Below, piece by piece: positions 23,537-32,773 of a DNA stretch of 64,000 nt. The position numbers were made by a program, and so were the translations under genes. The notes beneath the pieces were generated by a model. That model saw nothing but the letters and a program-made list of their open reading frames with translations, was not told the DNA's origin and did no database searches. The stretch is from Candidatus Binatia bacterium (GTDB lineage: Bacteria > Desulfobacterota > Binatia > HRBIN30 > BPIQ01). Every line of letters starts with the position of its first letter. The first letter of the stretch is position 1. The DNA lies in contig BPIQ01000001.1 of NCBI GenBank assembly GCA_026004195.1, positions 841,871 through 905,870 of the forward strand, written 5' to 3'.

Positions 23537-24739
23537 TCAAACGACGCCTTCTTCTTCCAGCGCACGGAGCTCCTCCTCGCCGAGGCCGAGGAGACCGCCG
23601 TACACCTCTCGGTTGTGCTCGCCGAGCTTGGGCGCCCCGCGCCGAATCCGCCCCGGTGTGGCCGAAAAGCGGGGGTAGACCCCCTGCATTTTGACGGGCC
23701 CGATCGTCGGGTCCTCCACTTCCACGATGTCCTCGCGCGCCGCGTAGTGGGGGTCGGCGAAGATCTCGTCGATCGTGAGGGCACGGCCCACGGGAACCCG
23801 AGCCGGAATCAGCAAAGCTTCGATTTCCTCGGCGGTGTGGCGCGCCACCCAGTCGGCCACGATCCGGTTGATCTCGTCGGCGTGCTGCACCCGCGCGGCC
23901 AGCGTGGAGAAGCGAGGGTCTTCGAGGAGGTCTTCCCGGCCCATGGCGCGAGCGAGCCGTGGGAAAAGCCCGTCTCCCGCCGCCACGATGAAAATCCACT
24001 TCCCGTCCTTCGTCCGCCAGTTGTCGAGCGGTGCCGAGTTCGCGAGACGGTTGCCCTCGCGCTGCCGTACGATTCCCAGCCGGTCGTAGGCAGCGACGGT
24101 GTGCTCGAGAATCCGAAAGACGGACTCGTAGAGCGCCAGGTCGACCCACTGGCCGCCGCCCTGACGCACGTCTCGGTGGTAGAGCGCGATCATGATGGCG
24201 AGCGCGTTGAAGATTCCGGTGAGATAGTCGGAGAGAATGATGCCGGGCCGCACGGGTGGCCTGTCCGGATAGCCGGTGATCGCAAGAAGCCCTCCGAATC
24301 CGATCCCGTTGCGGTCGAGACCCGGCCGGTCCCGATAGGGCCCGGTCTGTCCGTAGACACTCGCGCGGGTGAGAACGATGTCGGGCTTGAGCTTCCGGAG
24401 TTCGTCGTAGCCGAGGCCCCACTCCTCGAGCGTACCCGGCTGGAAATTCTCGACGATCACGTCCGCGAGCGGCACGAGCCGCCGAAAAAGCTCCCGCCCC
24501 TTCGGTTTTCGGAGGTCGAGCGTGATCGACTTCTTGTTCCGCCCTTCGACGGCCCAGAATAGAGAATACCCGTCGACGAAGGGGCCGATGGTCCGCAGGA
24601 AGTCGCCCTTTCCGGGAAGCTCGATCTTGATGACCTCGGCTCCGAAGTCGGCGAGCAGCGTGGCTGCGAACGGGGCTGCTACGCGCGTACCCAGGTCGAG
24701 AACCCGGATGCCTTCGAGGGGAAGAGGACTTTCCGCCAT
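23537..24739 (-). CDS. CaiB/BaiF family CoA-transferase
   Basis: A 400-aa family III CoA-transferase. Diagnostic features are the opening [21 protein letters not shown], '[17 protein letters not shown]', '[14 protein letters not shown]', and the catalytic Asp in [13 protein letters not shown] at about residue 147. It moves CoA between acyl-CoA and free acid with no ATP use. The ATG at 24739 ([10 protein letters not shown]) is the conserved start. The reading frame stays open upstream into the frameshifted repeat-protein gene, but this is not a fusion (see that entry). The substrate is unknown. No dehydrogenase gene is adjacent. Confidence 0.85.
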   Translation of the reverse strand: MAESPLPLEGIRVLDLGTRVAAPFAATLLADFGAEVIKIELPGKGDFLRTIGPFVDGYSLFWAVEGRNKKSITLDLRKPKGRELFRRLVPLADVIVENFQPGTLEEWGLGYDELRKLKPDIVLTRASVYGQTGPYRDRPGLDRNGIGFGGLLAITGYPDRPPVRPGIILSDYLTGIFNALAIMIALYHRDVRQGGGQWVDLALYESVFRILEHTVAAYDRLGIVRQREGNRLANSAPLDNWRTKDGKWIFIVAAGDGLFPRLARAMGREDLLEDPRFSTLAARVQHADEINRIVADWVARHTAEEIEALLIPARVPVGRALTIDEIFADPHYAAREDIVEVEDPTIGPVKMQGVYPRFSATPGRIRRGAPKLGEHNREVYGGLLGLGEEELRALEEEGVV

Positions 24740-24819
24740 GCTCGAGAGACTACCCAGGAAGACTCGCCCGGACAACGGAGGACGGGCGAAGCCGCCCCGA
24801 CGCGAGCCCGAGCCAGCGG

Positions 24820-27529
24820 CTAACGAGCCCCTTCTTCTCCCTCGCGCTTCCGCAGAGCCACCAAGGCCACCAGCGAAAGAACACATACCGCCAGGGCACC
24901 GAACGGCAAGGACCACAGAGGCGCGAGCCGGCGTTCCCCGACCACGACGGAATTCTCGCTCGTGTCGTTCCCCGGAACGGGGTCTTCCGGCGCTTCCACA
25001 CGGGCCGTGTTCGCCAGGAGCCCTCGGGCTGCCGGCCCCGGGACGACCGTAAGGCGCAGCGGCCGGCAGGGACTCCCCGGGAGGGAGACTCGCCCCGCAT
25101 TCACAGCGGATCGTTCCACCCGAGGCGAGCACGCACGACCAACCGTCCCCCGTCGCCGAGACGAACGCGAGACCGGCCGGGAGAACGTCTTCGACGACGA
25201 TCGGAGGAGACGCGGATGCCGTCCCCACGTTGGAAACGCGCAGGACGAAAAAGCTTTCCTCGCCTACGAGAAAGCTCCCCTCGTGGACCTTCTCGAGACT
25301 CAGGTCCGGGAACGCGCCCGAGTACCCGAAGTTCGCGTATTCCACCAGCGCTCCGGGCTCGACGGCGACGTCGTACCAGAGCGGTGTCGTCGGGGACATC
25401 CCCGAGGGTACCCCGGACTCCACGGAAATGCGGTAGAGGCCCGGAACCAGCCCGGAAAAGGCGTACTCGCCGTTCTCGTCGGTCGTCGTGGAGGAAAACC
25501 CGTCGTCGGCGGAGCCCAGGATCCCGTCGGGCCCCGCGAACCCGAGACCGAGCACGACTCCGGCAATACCGCTCTCGCCCTCGTCGGGAACACCGTCGCC
25601 GTCGAGATCGAACCAGACGATGTGCCCGATCGTCGCAAGATCACCGGGCGGAACCGTGCTCGTCGCGGTCGGCGAGGGAGTGTGACTGGGAGTCGCCGTC
25701 GGAGTCGAGCTAGGAGTAGCCGTCGGGGTGTGCGTCGGAGTGGAGGTCGGTGTCGCCGTGGCGGTCTTCGTCGGAGTGTGGCTCGGCGTCCTCGTCGGGG
25801 TGTGCGTCGGCGTCGACGTGGCCGTATGGCTCGGCGTGCGAGTCGGCGTGTCCGTCGGCGTGGCCGTCGGTGTGTGACTGGGTGTGGCGGTCACCGTGTG
25901 CGTGGCCGTCGGCGTCTCGGTCGGCGTCCGAGTCGGCGTCGAGGTCGGTGTCCGGCTCGGTGTCCGAGTCGGCGTCTCGGTCGGTGTGGCCACCAAGGAA
26001 AGAAGGCATTCGACGGATTCGTAGTCCGCGCCGGCCGTGAGCACGATCGCCGAGGCCGTGTCCGCCGCCCCCGTCGTTTTGTCGATGGGGAAAAACCGGT
26101 ACGGCGAAGACCCCGTGGTGCCCCAGAGCTGCCCGTCCGGGTCGGAGGTCAATCCTTCCACGTCGGAGACACCGAGGGGCCCCACGTCCGTCACGGCGCC
26201 GGTTGCTTTGTCGACCTTCACGAGCCTGTCGCCACTACCGCCGTTGTTGGCGATCGCGTACATCTGGCCGTCGAGATCGACGGCGATGTCGTCGATGTCC
26301 CCGAGGCCGACGACCGCCGTGGACCCGATCACCACGTAATCGTCCCCGCCGAAGGCCCCGTCCACGTGTGCGCCGGTCGCAGGGTCGATTTGGAGAAGAA
26401 CGTCGTCGGCCGAACCGCGCCGGTGTGACCCGTAGAGAACACCCGTCGTGGGATCGAAGCTCAGACCGTCGACGTCGCTGAACGCGAGGTTTCCCACCGA
26501 GCCGCTCCCGGTACCGAACGGGCTCGATGTCGCGGTGAAAGCACCGGTCTTTACGTCGATGACGCCGAGCTGGCTCGCGTTGGCGCCGTAAAGTACTCCG
26601 GTGGAGAGTCGGTAGGCGATCGCCTCGACGGCGTCGGTCCCGAGCCCCGGACCGATTGGAATGTCGGTCGAGCTGGCCGTCTTGTCCAGGTGCGCGAGGA
26701 GATCGTTCCCCCCTGCCCCACCTCCGGAGTCCGCCACGAGAAAGCAGCGACGGGAAGCGTCCATAGCCTCCCGGTACGTGGCGAGGGCCGCAGCCCACTT
26801 GCGCGAGGTGCCGAGCGTGCCGGGCGCCTCGTAGTTTCCCGTGACGGTCACCACACGCCACTCGGGGTTCACGGTGATGTTGCTCGTAGCGCTTCCCCCC
26901 GTCGTGCCCCCGCGAGAGAGGGCGGTGTAACCCGCGCCGGGAGTAAAGCTCTCGGTCGGGGGGCCCTCGACGCCTATGACACCGAACAGGAGCTCTACGG
27001 GGTGCCTCGTCGGGGACGTCGAGCCCGAGGAAGCGACGGTCCCGCTACCCTTGCCCGTACGGGTCCGATCGAGCGCTCCGATGGGGTCGAGGCCCACGAA
27101 AACGGCCGCCGCAAGCGCCCTGGCCGTGACGCTCGGGTGACTCACCGTAATGGAATCCCCGGGCGAGAGAGGTGAGGTCCCATGAGCTACCAGGATGACC
27201 GTCCGCACGTCGCCGTTGTTGATCACATCGGCGTCCGCCGTGTAGACGTTCCCGGCCGAGTCGGTGGCGGCGACACCACTGCCCACCGTGCCCGCGTCGT
27301 CCATGGCAAAAGCCAGAAGGATACTGCGACCCGCGGGCACCGCGTTCGGGACTACGAGAGAAATCGACGTGCCGGGTGTCTTGCTCGCGACGCTGCCGAG
27401 GTCCTGCTCGAGAGCGATCTGCGCCCGAGCCAGGACCGGCAGGAAAACAAGCAACAGAACCCCGGGAGGGCAAAAGAGCCTTCGCAGCGCGTTGCCTACC
27501 CGGCCACCCACAACCACACCGACCACCAC
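24820..27529 (-). pseudogene. frameshifted secreted repeat/adhesin-like protein (SdrD_B and DUF11-like)
   Basis: If one base is removed, this reads as a secreted protein of about 900 aa. Domains in order are: a signal peptide ending near ARAQ, an N-terminal region of 'aaT.Da.gN.Y' type (residues 35-230), a propeller-like region with [16 protein letters not shown]-type blades, a Thr/Pro-rich repeat, an SdrD_B-like calcium/beta domain ([20 protein letters not shown]), a DUF11-like domain ([11 protein letters not shown]...), and a C-terminal hydrophobic segment with a basic tail. The frame breaks at the C4 run 25075-25078: one fewer base joins 'GASLPPG' to '[13 protein letters not shown]' and ends correctly at 24820. 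Unrepaired, the frame runs on into the CoA-transferase gene. Start codons are GTG only, and 27529 is the outermost. A consensus error is as likely as true loss. Confidence 0.65.
25655..25995 (-). repeat. Thr-Pro repeat tract
   Basis: A degenerate 6-12 bp repeat (for example cgtcggcgtg on the plus strand) encodes about 110 residues of T-P-(T/S)-x units such as [11 protein letters not shown]. It forms an extended linker between the propeller-like region and the SdrD_B-like domain. It is not a CRISPR array, because unit lengths vary and the frame stays open. Confidence 0.8.
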
Positions 27530-27722
27530 GCCTCCGCAGCTCGATCCCCCACGCTCTTATCACACCTTTTCTCGCTTACAACCTTTTTTCTTGACCCCGG
27601 ACGACCTGCCTACGTGCCGGAACGGCCTGCCACCGGTACCCCCGGCGCGGCGCCGAGCGTCCGTGAGACACTTTTCTCGAGAATGTCTCGCGTGCTAGGG
27701 TCCGGTGTGGGAGGTGAAAAAC

Positions 27723-28904
27723 GTGAAGATCGATCTCCTCTACGAGATGCAGATGCTCAAGCCCTGGACCGAGCGAAGCGAGTACGAGTGCTACTGGCAG
27801 GCCTTCGAGCAGGCGCTGCTGGCCGACCGGGTGGGCTTCGATACGTTCTGGGAGGTGGAGCACCACTTTCTCTCCGAATTCTCCCACTCCTCGGCACCGG
27901 AAGTCTTCCTCGCCGCGCTGGCGACCCGCACCGAGCGCATCCGTCTCGGGCACGGCGTCACCCTGCTTCCCTACCCCTTCAACCATCCCATTCGCGTGGC
28001 CGAGCGTGCGGCAGCGCTGGATATCATGAGCGACGGCCGACTCGAGTTCGGCACCGGTCGTTCGAGCCTCTACGAACAGGAAGGCTTCGGAATCCGATTC
28101 GAGGAAAGCCGGGACATGTGGAGGGAAGCTCTCGAAGTCATCCCCCGGATGTGGACGGAAGATCCGTTCCCCGGATACCAGGGGAGGTTCTTTTCGATCC
28201 CCGAGCGCTCGATTCTACCGAAGCCCATCCAGAAGCCTCATCCGCCGCTCTGGGTGGCAGCCACGAGCCCCGAAACCTGGAGGATCGCGGGCGAGCTCGG
28301 CATCGGGGCGCTCGGGCTCACCCTCTTTCTCAGCGTGGACGAGGTGGCGGAACAGATCCGTACCTACAAGCAAGCGCTCCAGAACGTGCGGCCGGTGGGT
28401 AAAGCGGTGAACGACCAGGTCGGAGCCTTCACGATCGTCCACTGCGCCGAAACCCAGGCGAAAGCCCGGGAAAACGGCGGTCACGACGCCGCTCTCTGGT
28501 ACATGAAATACGCCTTCCAGGTGCTGGCCGCCCGCGGGCGCGAAGTCCAGAAAATCGGGCCTTACGAGGAATTCCGTCGCGCCCATCCGATCATCGGGAA
28601 AGTCGTGGACGGAACGGTGACCTTCGAAGAACTCGACGCCGAGGACATGGTGATCGTCGGCGATCCCGATCACTGCATCGAAAAGCTCGAACGCTACCGG
28701 AAAGCAGGGATCGACCGGGTGCTCTGTCTCATGCAGGCCGGCAGAATCCCTCACAAGGCCGTCCTGCGCTCGATCGAGCTCTTCGGCCGGTACGTGATTC
28801 CGGCCCTCCAGGGAAAGAAAAAACGAGAACCCGCGCGGCGGCCGGCCGGCAGGAAAGTGGGGAAGGCCGGTTCGGGGGCCGGGCGAAAATCCGCCCGCAG
28901 GTAG
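27723..28904 (+). CDS. luciferase-like (LLM class) flavin-dependent oxidoreductase
   Basis: A 393-aa protein with the TIM-barrel features of bacterial-luciferase-like monooxygenases: DTFWEVEHHF (near residue 42), RIRLGHGVTLLPYPFNHPIRVAERAA and 'LDIMSDGRLEFGTGR'. It uses FMN or F420; the sequence does not settle which. Substrates in this class include alkanes, sulfonates, nitrogen heterocycles and methanesulfonate. The GTG at 27723 has GGGAGG at a good distance; an upstream GTG at 27705 would place the ribosome site inside the gene. The last 30 residues are strongly basic (GKKKREPARRPAGRKVGK and on), unlike the family's usual ending. The gene stands alone. Confidence 0.85.
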   Translation: MKIDLLYEMQMLKPWTERSEYECYWQAFEQALLADRVGFDTFWEVEHHFLSEFSHSSAPEVFLAALATRTERIRLGHGVTLLPYPFNHPIRVAERAAALDIMSDGRLEFGTGRSSLYEQEGFGIRFEESRDMWREALEVIPRMWTEDPFPGYQGRFFSIPERSILPKPIQKPHPPLWVAATSPETWRIAGELGIGALGLTLFLSVDEVAEQIRTYKQALQNVRPVGKAVNDQVGAFTIVHCAETQAKARENGGHDAALWYMKYAFQVLAARGREVQKIGPYEEFRRAHPIIGKVVDGTVTFEELDAEDMVIVGDPDHCIEKLERYRKAGIDRVLCLMQAGRIPHKAVLRSIELFGRYVIPALQGKKKREPARRPAGRKVGKAGSGAGRKSARR

Positions 28905-28905
28905 T

Positions 28906-28920
28906 CCGGGCCGCGCCCGG
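28906..28920 (+). terminator. hairpin after the luciferase-like gene
   Basis: CCGGGC and GCCCGG pair around a 3-base loop, starting one base after the stop codon. The following bases (TATCCCG) are not a U-tract, so its efficiency as an intrinsic terminator is doubtful. Confidence 0.3.
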
Positions 28921-29108
28921 TATCCCGATTCGGCCTCGCGAAAAAAGCCGACCTTTCGCGGCACGCGACCCGGTGGGTGTGCGGCTCCCTTTTCTCGCCC
29001 GGCGATTTCGTTGCCGCTTTCGGACGCTTCCCGAACGGCGTCTCCTACCCGTCGAGTCGAGCCGTCGTTTTCCGGCCGCGACGAGCGGCGACGCTCTACG
29101 TGCCGGAG

Positions 29109-30602
29109 TCAGAACCAAGTCCTGAGCCGCAGAAAAGCCTGGTCGTTGCGGTCGTACTGGCCCACGAGCGACCGCGAGGATCCTTCGAGGAAGAGAAGAC
29201 CCGCCCGCAGCTCGAGCCCCGGCGCGAGCTCGGAAAGAAGCTCGAACCAGACGGCCGCCGAGGGGCGCTCCAAAGTCGCGACGGTCGTACCCTCGAGCCG
29301 GAACCGCTCCTGCCAGAAGTCCCGCCGCAGGCTCGCGAGGACTCGCGTCTGCACGTCGGTAAGCAGCAAGGGGGTCGCATTGTGCAAGATCCAGGTCTGG
29401 TCGAGCTGAAGGGTGAGCACCGTACCGCCGCTTCCCACGTCGCCACCGATGCCCCACTGCAAGGCGTCACGCCGCACGAAGAGGGGACCGAGATCCAGGG
29501 GAACCGTCTCCCCGCGGAAGAGTCTCTCGGCAACGGAAGCCAGCTCGGGCCGCAGACGGCCTCCGAGGTTCTCCGGAGAAAGCAAGTCCTCGGCCGGACG
29601 CGGCCAGAGACGTCCGCGACTCCAGGCGGCCTCGATCCGGAGCGTCACCAGGTCGTACGCCCGCTCGAGATCCACCCCGACGAGCGAGACCCGCCCGTAG
29701 CGCGGTCGCAAGCGCGCTTGGGCGCCGAGAAGGAAGCCTTCCGGGTCGGCTCCGGTCAGCCGGACCGACGGAAGGAGCGAGAAGGCGGGGGCCGTCTCGG
29801 GGCCGTGGTAGAGGGAGAGAGACCACCCGACGTCTTCCACGCTTCCTCGCAGACGAACTCCGAACGCGCCCCTGTCGGGGCGCCTGGGCGGCGCCCGGTT
29901 CGCCATCTCGAGAGTCGTGCGCACGGCGAGGCGAGGCTGCCCCGGCGCCAGAGCACCGAACGGAATCTCGAGCAGTGGCTCGGGCCGCACGCTCGGCGGA
30001 AACCAGCGCTCGTCCTCGAGCGGGAATCTCGGCGGAACGGACCACGGGACCCAGACGAACTCCACGTCTTCGGCACGCACGTTCGTCCCGAGCGCGAGGG
30101 GACGGGCCAGGAAAAGGGCGGGCTGCGCGAGCTTGGCCTCTCGGCCTTCTCGAAGAAACGGGTCCGTGAAACGCCGCGGACTCAGGATGTCGGCCGGCGA
30201 AAACACGTCGAGCTTCCCCCACGTGAACTTCTGCGCCCCCAGCCGAACCTCGAAGCCTCGAACGTCGAAGTCCAAAAAGCCTTCGTCGACCTCGACAAGC
30301 GGCGAGAAGTCCTGAAAGGTGCGATCGTAGCTCCCGAATCCGAGCCCCTCTGCGCCCCATGCCGGGCCACCGAAAAGACCCCGGAGCGACAAACGGGCTC
30401 GAATTCCTCTCGATTCCCCTTCCATCCCGACGAGCAGAAGAAGAGACGGCCGCTGGCGTCGGCTACCCGCGTGGAATGCAGCCACCGCCTGGCCCTCGAC
30501 GAACCCTCTCGCGCGGACGGAGGCCGGTGCGGGAGAAGCGGTCGCCGCGAAAAGCAAGAGAGTGCCGATTCCAGGAAAGAACGCTCTTTTCGCCGAAGCC
30601 AC
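29109..30602 (-). CDS. outer-membrane beta-barrel protein (DUF1302-like)
   Basis: A 497-aa exported protein. A signal peptide (FPGIGTLLLFAATASPAPAS) precedes alternating short strands, with aromatic girdle residues and polar turns throughout. The C-terminus ends in LRLRTWF, and the final aromatic residue fits the barrel-assembly signal. Size and 'GFEVRLGAQKFTWGK' at about residue 117 resemble DUF1302-type barrels that occur with LolA-like and MMPL proteins. The start is GTG at 30602, preceded by AAGG. The gene diverges from the LolA-like gene across 83 bases, so the pair is probably co-regulated. Transport of a hydrophobic compound across the outer membrane is a reasonable inference. Confidence 0.7.
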   Translation of the reverse strand: MASAKRAFFPGIGTLLLFAATASPAPASVRARGFVEGQAVAAFHAGSRRQRPSLLLLVGMEGESRGIRARLSLRGLFGGPAWGAEGLGFGSYDRTFQDFSPLVEVDEGFLDFDVRGFEVRLGAQKFTWGKLDVFSPADILSPRRFTDPFLREGREAKLAQPALFLARPLALGTNVRAEDVEFVWVPWSVPPRFPLEDERWFPPSVRPEPLLEIPFGALAPGQPRLAVRTTLEMANRAPPRRPDRGAFGVRLRGSVEDVGWSLSLYHGPETAPAFSLLPSVRLTGADPEGFLLGAQARLRPRYGRVSLVGVDLERAYDLVTLRIEAAWSRGRLWPRPAEDLLSPENLGGRLRPELASVAERLFRGETVPLDLGPLFVRRDALQWGIGGDVGSGGTVLTLQLDQTWILHNATPLLLTDVQTRVLASLRRDFWQERFRLEGTTVATLERPSAAVWFELLSELAPGLELRAGLLFLEGSSRSLVGQYDRNDQAFLRLRTWF

Positions 30603-30685
30603 CGCCAGGGCCTTTTAGACCACGCGCTCCGGTCTCGAAAAGGCACGCCTTGCAAGGACGGCCTCGACTGTCGGAGAATCGGGCG

Positions 30686-31534
30686 GTGCGCCGTTCCCGT
30701 CGTTTCCCTGGATGGACCGGAGTTCGTGCGCGGTGCTTTTGCGCTCCGCTCCTCCGGGCTTTCCTCTCGGGAGCGGCCCTCTTCCCCGTCGCCGCCGACG
30801 GAGCCGACACCGCCGGGGCGATTCTCGAGCGCGCGCGGGAGGCCGAGGACACGCTTCGTTTCTGGACGAGCCGGAAGCAGGTCCTTTCGCTTTCCGTGCT
30901 TCGCGACGGCAGGACGCTACGGACCCGGAAGCTTCTCGTTTACGCGAAGCGGCAGAGCCGAGGGAGGGAGAAAACCGTCGCGTTCGTCCTCGCACCCGAA
31001 TCCATGCGGGGTACCGCCTTTCTGCAGTGGACCGACCCGGAGGCGAAAAGCGAACAGTGGCTCTACCTGCCCCGTTTCGGTCGCTCCCGGAAAATCTCGG
31101 CGAGCCTGGAGGATCAGAGCTTTCTCGGAACGGACCTGAGCCACCGGGAGCTCGGAATCCTCGGCGAGTTTCTTCGCTGGGAGGAAAGCCGAGCGCCGTC
31201 TCGCTTTCTCGGTCGCGAGGAACTCGACGGCACCGTCTGCGACCGCATCGAGCGGCGCTTCCGAGCCGGCCCTTACCGGCGACTCGAAGCCTGGCTCGAC
31301 GTCGACCTCCTCGTTCGGAAGGTGGCGCTTTTCGACGACGACCCGGAACCGCGAAAGACGATCCGGCAAGGCGAGTTCCGTGCGGTCGGAGGGATCCCGA
31401 CGCCCCATCGGATCGAAGTCGACGACCCCGCGAAAAGCTCGCGCACGCTCGTCGAAGTCGAGGAGTGCTCCTACGGTCTCCCTCTCGAGGACGACCTCTT
31501 CACGCAGAGATCCCTCTCGCGCGGCCCCCGCTGA
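30686..31534 (+). CDS. LolA-like outer-membrane lipoprotein-sorting family protein
   Basis: A 282-aa exported protein. The start is GTG at 30686, with GGAG upstream and an Arg-rich N-region followed by the hydrophobic core APLLRAFLSGAALFPVAADG. The mature part matches the LolA-like PF17131 family: SRGREKTVAFVLAPESMRGTA, DPEAKSEQWLYLPRFGRSRKI and 'SFLGTDLSHRELG', then two paired strands and a C-terminal 'FTQRSL'. Proteins of this family are encoded beside MMPL exporters and DUF1302 barrels and are thought to shuttle lipid through the periplasm. The divergent barrel gene supports that role. The MMPL gene itself is 9 kb away. Confidence 0.75.
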   Translation: MRRSRRFPGWTGVRARCFCAPLLRAFLSGAALFPVAADGADTAGAILERAREAEDTLRFWTSRKQVLSLSVLRDGRTLRTRKLLVYAKRQSRGREKTVAFVLAPESMRGTAFLQWTDPEAKSEQWLYLPRFGRSRKISASLEDQSFLGTDLSHRELGILGEFLRWEESRAPSRFLGREELDGTVCDRIERRFRAGPYRRLEAWLDVDLLVRKVALFDDDPEPRKTIRQGEFRAVGGIPTPHRIEVDDPAKSSRTLVEVEECSYGLPLEDDLFTQRSLSRGPR

Positions 31535-31572
31535 CCGACCCGGGCCTTCGCGCGGGGTGTCGTTTTCCCGCG

Positions 31573-32769
31573 CTAGCCGGCCTCCCCCCTCGGAAGCCCG
31601 AGGACCCTCCGCGCCAGGATGTTCCGCTGGATCTCGGAAGTTCCGGCGAAAATCGTTCCGGCGCGGTAGTAGAGGTAGGAACGAGCCCACCGGCCACGTG
31701 CCACCGCGCGCGGGTCTTTCTGCCAGAGGGGTGCGTAGGTGTGCAGCATTTCCATGGCCGTGTCGTGGAGCCGCTGGCTCATCTCGCTCCAGAAGAGCTT
31801 CACCATCGAGCTTTCGGGCCCGGGCTCGCCGTGCCGCTGGAGGTGCGTGAGCGTCCTCCAGTTCTGGAGTTTCACGAGCTCCACCTCGATCCACGCCTGG
31901 GCCAGCTTCTGCCGCAGCACCGGGTCGTCCTTGGCGAGTTTCCCGTCGCGCTTCCACTTGCCCGCGAGCTCGACCAGCTCCTGCAGGAGAATCCGGTGGA
32001 TCACCATCTGCCGGGGCGAAGTCCCCCGCTCGTGCGCGAGCGTCGTCTGGGCGATCTGCCAGCCGCGGTTGAGCTCGCCGACGAGGTTTTTCCTGGGGAT
32101 CCGGACGTTGTCGAGAAACACCTCGTTGAACTCCTCGCTCCCCGTCATCTGGCGGAGAGGGCGCACGGAAATCCCCGAACTCTGCATGTCGACGATGAAA
32201 AAGCTGATTCCCCTGGTCTTCGGCGCTGCCGGGTCGGTCCGCGCGAGCAGGATTCCCCACCGCGCGAACTGGGCGTAGCTCGTCCAGGTTTTCTGCCCGT
32301 TCACGACGAACCAGTCCCCTTCCTCCACCGCCCGGCAACGCAGGCTCGCGAGGTCCGAACCCGCGTTCGGTTCGGAGAAAAGCTGGCACCAGATCTCGTC
32401 GGCGGAGAGGATGCGGGGAAGGTGTCGTTTCTGCTCCTCGGTACCGTGGGCGATCAGCGTGGGGCCGACGAGGTTGACGCCGATCCGACCGATGAGCTCG
32501 GGCGCCTTGGCGCGTGCCATCTCTTCCTGCAGGATGAAGTTCTCCACGACGCTCGCGCCACGCCCGCCGTACTCCCTGGGCCAGTGGACGCCGACCCACC
32601 CTCCGGCATGGAGCTTTTTCTGCCAGTCGACGAGAAACCGAACTTCTTCCTCGAGGGTTTCCGGCTCGGGGAAAGCTTCCGTGCCCCAGCCGGGAGGCAG
32701 GTTGCGCTCGAGCCAGCCGCGGACCTCCGCGCGGAACGCTTCCTCGGAGGGACGAAACGAAAGGTCCAC
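31573..32769 (-). CDS. acyl-CoA dehydrogenase
   Basis: A 398-aa acyl-CoA dehydrogenase with 'WCQLFSEPNAGSDLASLRCRA' and a C-terminal 'GTSEIQRNILARRVLGLPRG'. The MCAD-type Glu position is Ala (TIFAGT). The Glu of LAHERG is the likely base. Closest in the window is the dehydrogenase at 16667 (same PGWGTEAFPEPET opening). It follows a second dehydrogenase gene by 4 bases, and the two may form a mixed oligomer, as in alpha2beta2 steroid-type dehydrogenases. It is the last gene of the PrpD/CoA-transferase operon. Confidence 0.85.
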   Translation of the reverse strand: MDLSFRPSEEAFRAEVRGWLERNLPPGWGTEAFPEPETLEEEVRFLVDWQKKLHAGGWVGVHWPREYGGRGASVVENFILQEEMARAKAPELIGRIGVNLVGPTLIAHGTEEQKRHLPRILSADEIWCQLFSEPNAGSDLASLRCRAVEEGDWFVVNGQKTWTSYAQFARWGILLARTDPAAPKTRGISFFIVDMQSSGISVRPLRQMTGSEEFNEVFLDNVRIPRKNLVGELNRGWQIAQTTLAHERGTSPRQMVIHRILLQELVELAGKWKRDGKLAKDDPVLRQKLAQAWIEVELVKLQNWRTLTHLQRHGEPGPESSMVKLFWSEMSQRLHDTAMEMLHTYAPLWQKDPRAVARGRWARSYLYYRAGTIFAGTSEIQRNILARRVLGLPRGEAG

Positions 32770-32773
32770 GGGA

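Noticed and set aside
25655-25995. CRISPR-like repeat
   Set aside because: Units are short, irregular and coding (Thr-Pro), with no spacers and no cas genes.
23537-27529. Fusion protein of repeat protein and CoA-transferase
   Set aside because: A one-base shift accounts for it; the adjacent frame restores a normal C-terminus ending at 24820, and the CoA-transferase has its own ATG.
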